This document shows positions 56,662 to 57,148 of a stretch of DNA of 57,148 bases, piece after piece (positions within the stretch are counted from its first letter, which is position 1; each line of letters opens with the position of its first letter). Where the stretch lies: positions 1 through 57,148 of the forward strand of contig JAGVLK010000009.1 of the NCBI GenBank assembly GCA_020049835.1, given 5' to 3'. Below the pieces are notes generated by a model. The model was given only the letters and a program-made list of their open reading frames with translations. It ran no database searches and had not been told where the DNA came from. Origin of the DNA: Candidatus Babeliales bacterium. Lineage in GTDB: Bacteria; Babelota; Babeliae; Babelales; Vermiphilaceae. The translations under genes were made by a program, and so were the position numbers.

Positions 56662-56949
56662 ATGAATATAACAGAAGTAAAAGTATATCCTGTAAAAGAG
56701 GGTGGCAGACTTAAAGCTTATGCCACCGTAGTATTTGATAATTGTTTTATCATACGGGATTTAAAAGTTATCGAGGGTGATAAAGGATTGTTTCTGTCTA
56801 TGCCGTCTCGCAGACGTAAAGATGGAAGTTTTCGCGATATCGTACATCCTTTAGATTCATCGACGCGTAAAATGATCGAAGATGCGGTGATTAACGAGTT
56901 TCAAAAAACCGATTTAACACAAGCAGTTACTATCGACGAAGCGTTCTAA
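56662..56949 (+). CDS. spoVG: SpoVG-family regulatory protein
   Basis: 95 residues: MNITEVKVYPVKEGGRLKAY, then VVFDNCFIIRDLKVIEG and LFLSMPSRRRKDGSFRDIVHPL, the hallmark of SpoVG. In Bacillus it affects septation and sporulation; in Listeria, Staphylococcus and Borrelia it is a nucleic-acid-binding global regulator. It is found in many non-sporulating lineages, so it does not imply sporulation. Monocistronic, 22 bases before the tRNA. Confidence 0.95.
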   Translation: MNITEVKVYPVKEGGRLKAYATVVFDNCFIIRDLKVIEGDKGLFLSMPSRRRKDGSFRDIVHPLDSSTRKMIEDAVINEFQKTDLTQAVTIDEAF

Positions 56950-56971
56950 AGATCTGTTCTAAAAATTACGT

Positions 56972-57046
56972 TGGGGCGTGGCCAAGTGGTAAGGCAACCG
57001 GTTTTGGTCCGGTGACTCGGAGGTTCGAATCCTTCCGCCCCAGCCA
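56972..57046 (+). tRNA. tRNA-Gln (anticodon UUG)
   Basis: 75 bases fold as a cloverleaf: acceptor TGGGGCG/CGCCCCA, anticodon stem ACCGG/CCGGT with loop TTTTGGT giving anticodon TTG, T arm GGAGG-TTCGAAT-CCTTC, discriminator G, and an encoded CCA. The U1-A72 end pair is a typical tRNA-Gln identity element. Confidence 0.93.
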
Positions 57047-57136
57047 GCCTTCGCTCTTAACAGAGCTTCGGCTTGGCAGGCCAGCTTCTTTAACGGATTG
57101 ATATAAAAACTATTTGAAGATTATAGAGCGAAGGCT
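57046..57136. repeat. Palindromic dispersed repeat directly after tRNA-Gln
   Basis: AGCCTTCGCTCT (57046-57057) and its exact complement (57125-57136) bracket 67 bases. A nested hairpin forms at the left end (AGCC..GCTCT with AGAGC..GGCT, 57046-57073). The left arm overlaps the last base of the tRNA, so insertion beside the tRNA is possible. Its left part resembles the element at 4063-4092 (CAGCCTTCGC, CGGC, GGCAGG). Confidence 0.7.
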
Positions 57137-57148
57137 GTCACGCCATAG

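Overview
The window looks like part of the chromosome of a small, host-associated, Gram-negative-type bacterium. The best guess is a member of Candidatus Dependentiae (TM6). This is an inference from gene content, not from a marker phylogeny: ordinary housekeeping genes (ssb, grpE, lepA, gyrA, dprA, rpmF, gltX, acpP, uppP, ftsK, murF, rsmH, spoVG, tRNA-Gln) alternate with long runs of lineage-specific secreted proteins. Most of those carry Sec signal peptides, and many are tandem paralogs, TPR or ankyrin-type proteins, or Cys-rich beta-barrel-like proteins. No phage, insertion sequence or CRISPR array is visible.

Layout. 1-4.1 kb: a BclA-like collagen-repeat protein running off the left edge, then a CDP-alcohol phosphatidyltransferase with a coiled-coil tail, ssb and two small secreted proteins. 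4.1-8.5 kb: a minus-strand pair made of a putative outer-membrane protein and a 998-residue secreted Cys-rich protein. 8.6-10.3 kb: grpE and a DUF155/RMD1-type membrane protein, abutting tail to tail. 10.4-21.6 kb: an accessory island of secreted proteins. It includes two VanX-type D-Ala-D-Ala dipeptidase paralogs, one of which has lost all three zinc ligands. It also holds TPR and ankyrin-like proteins, a pair of secreted paralogs, and a scar where a DUF155 gene start is joined in frame to the end of an M3 oligopeptidase. 21.6-32.2 kb: core genes lepA, an exported Dps, gyrA, dprA, rpmF, a YfgM-like TPR protein, and gltX-fabD-acpP, in which FabD lacks its nucleophile.

32.3-40.2 kb: four plus-strand secreted paralogs sharing a Ser/Asn/Ala motif and duplicated promoters and terminators, with an orphan ParD-like antitoxin between the second and third. 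40.2-50.7 kb: a minus-strand array of five large barrel-like outer-membrane paralogs, three with Cys/Ser-rich insertions just before the last strand, plus a small secreted protein. 51.0-57.1 kb: the envelope and division genes uppP, ftsK, murF and rsmH, then spoVG, tRNA-Gln(UUG) and a dispersed palindromic repeat.

Core metabolism is thin. The clearest themes are envelope biogenesis (MurF, UppP, RsmH, FtsK, VanX) and heavy investment in exported proteins probably facing a host. The strongest candidates for new biology are the four-paralog secreted family, the five-barrel array with Cys-rich loops, the two apparent pseudoenzymes kept next to functional partners (VanX-like, FabD-like), and a promoter block shared by two secreted-protein operons.
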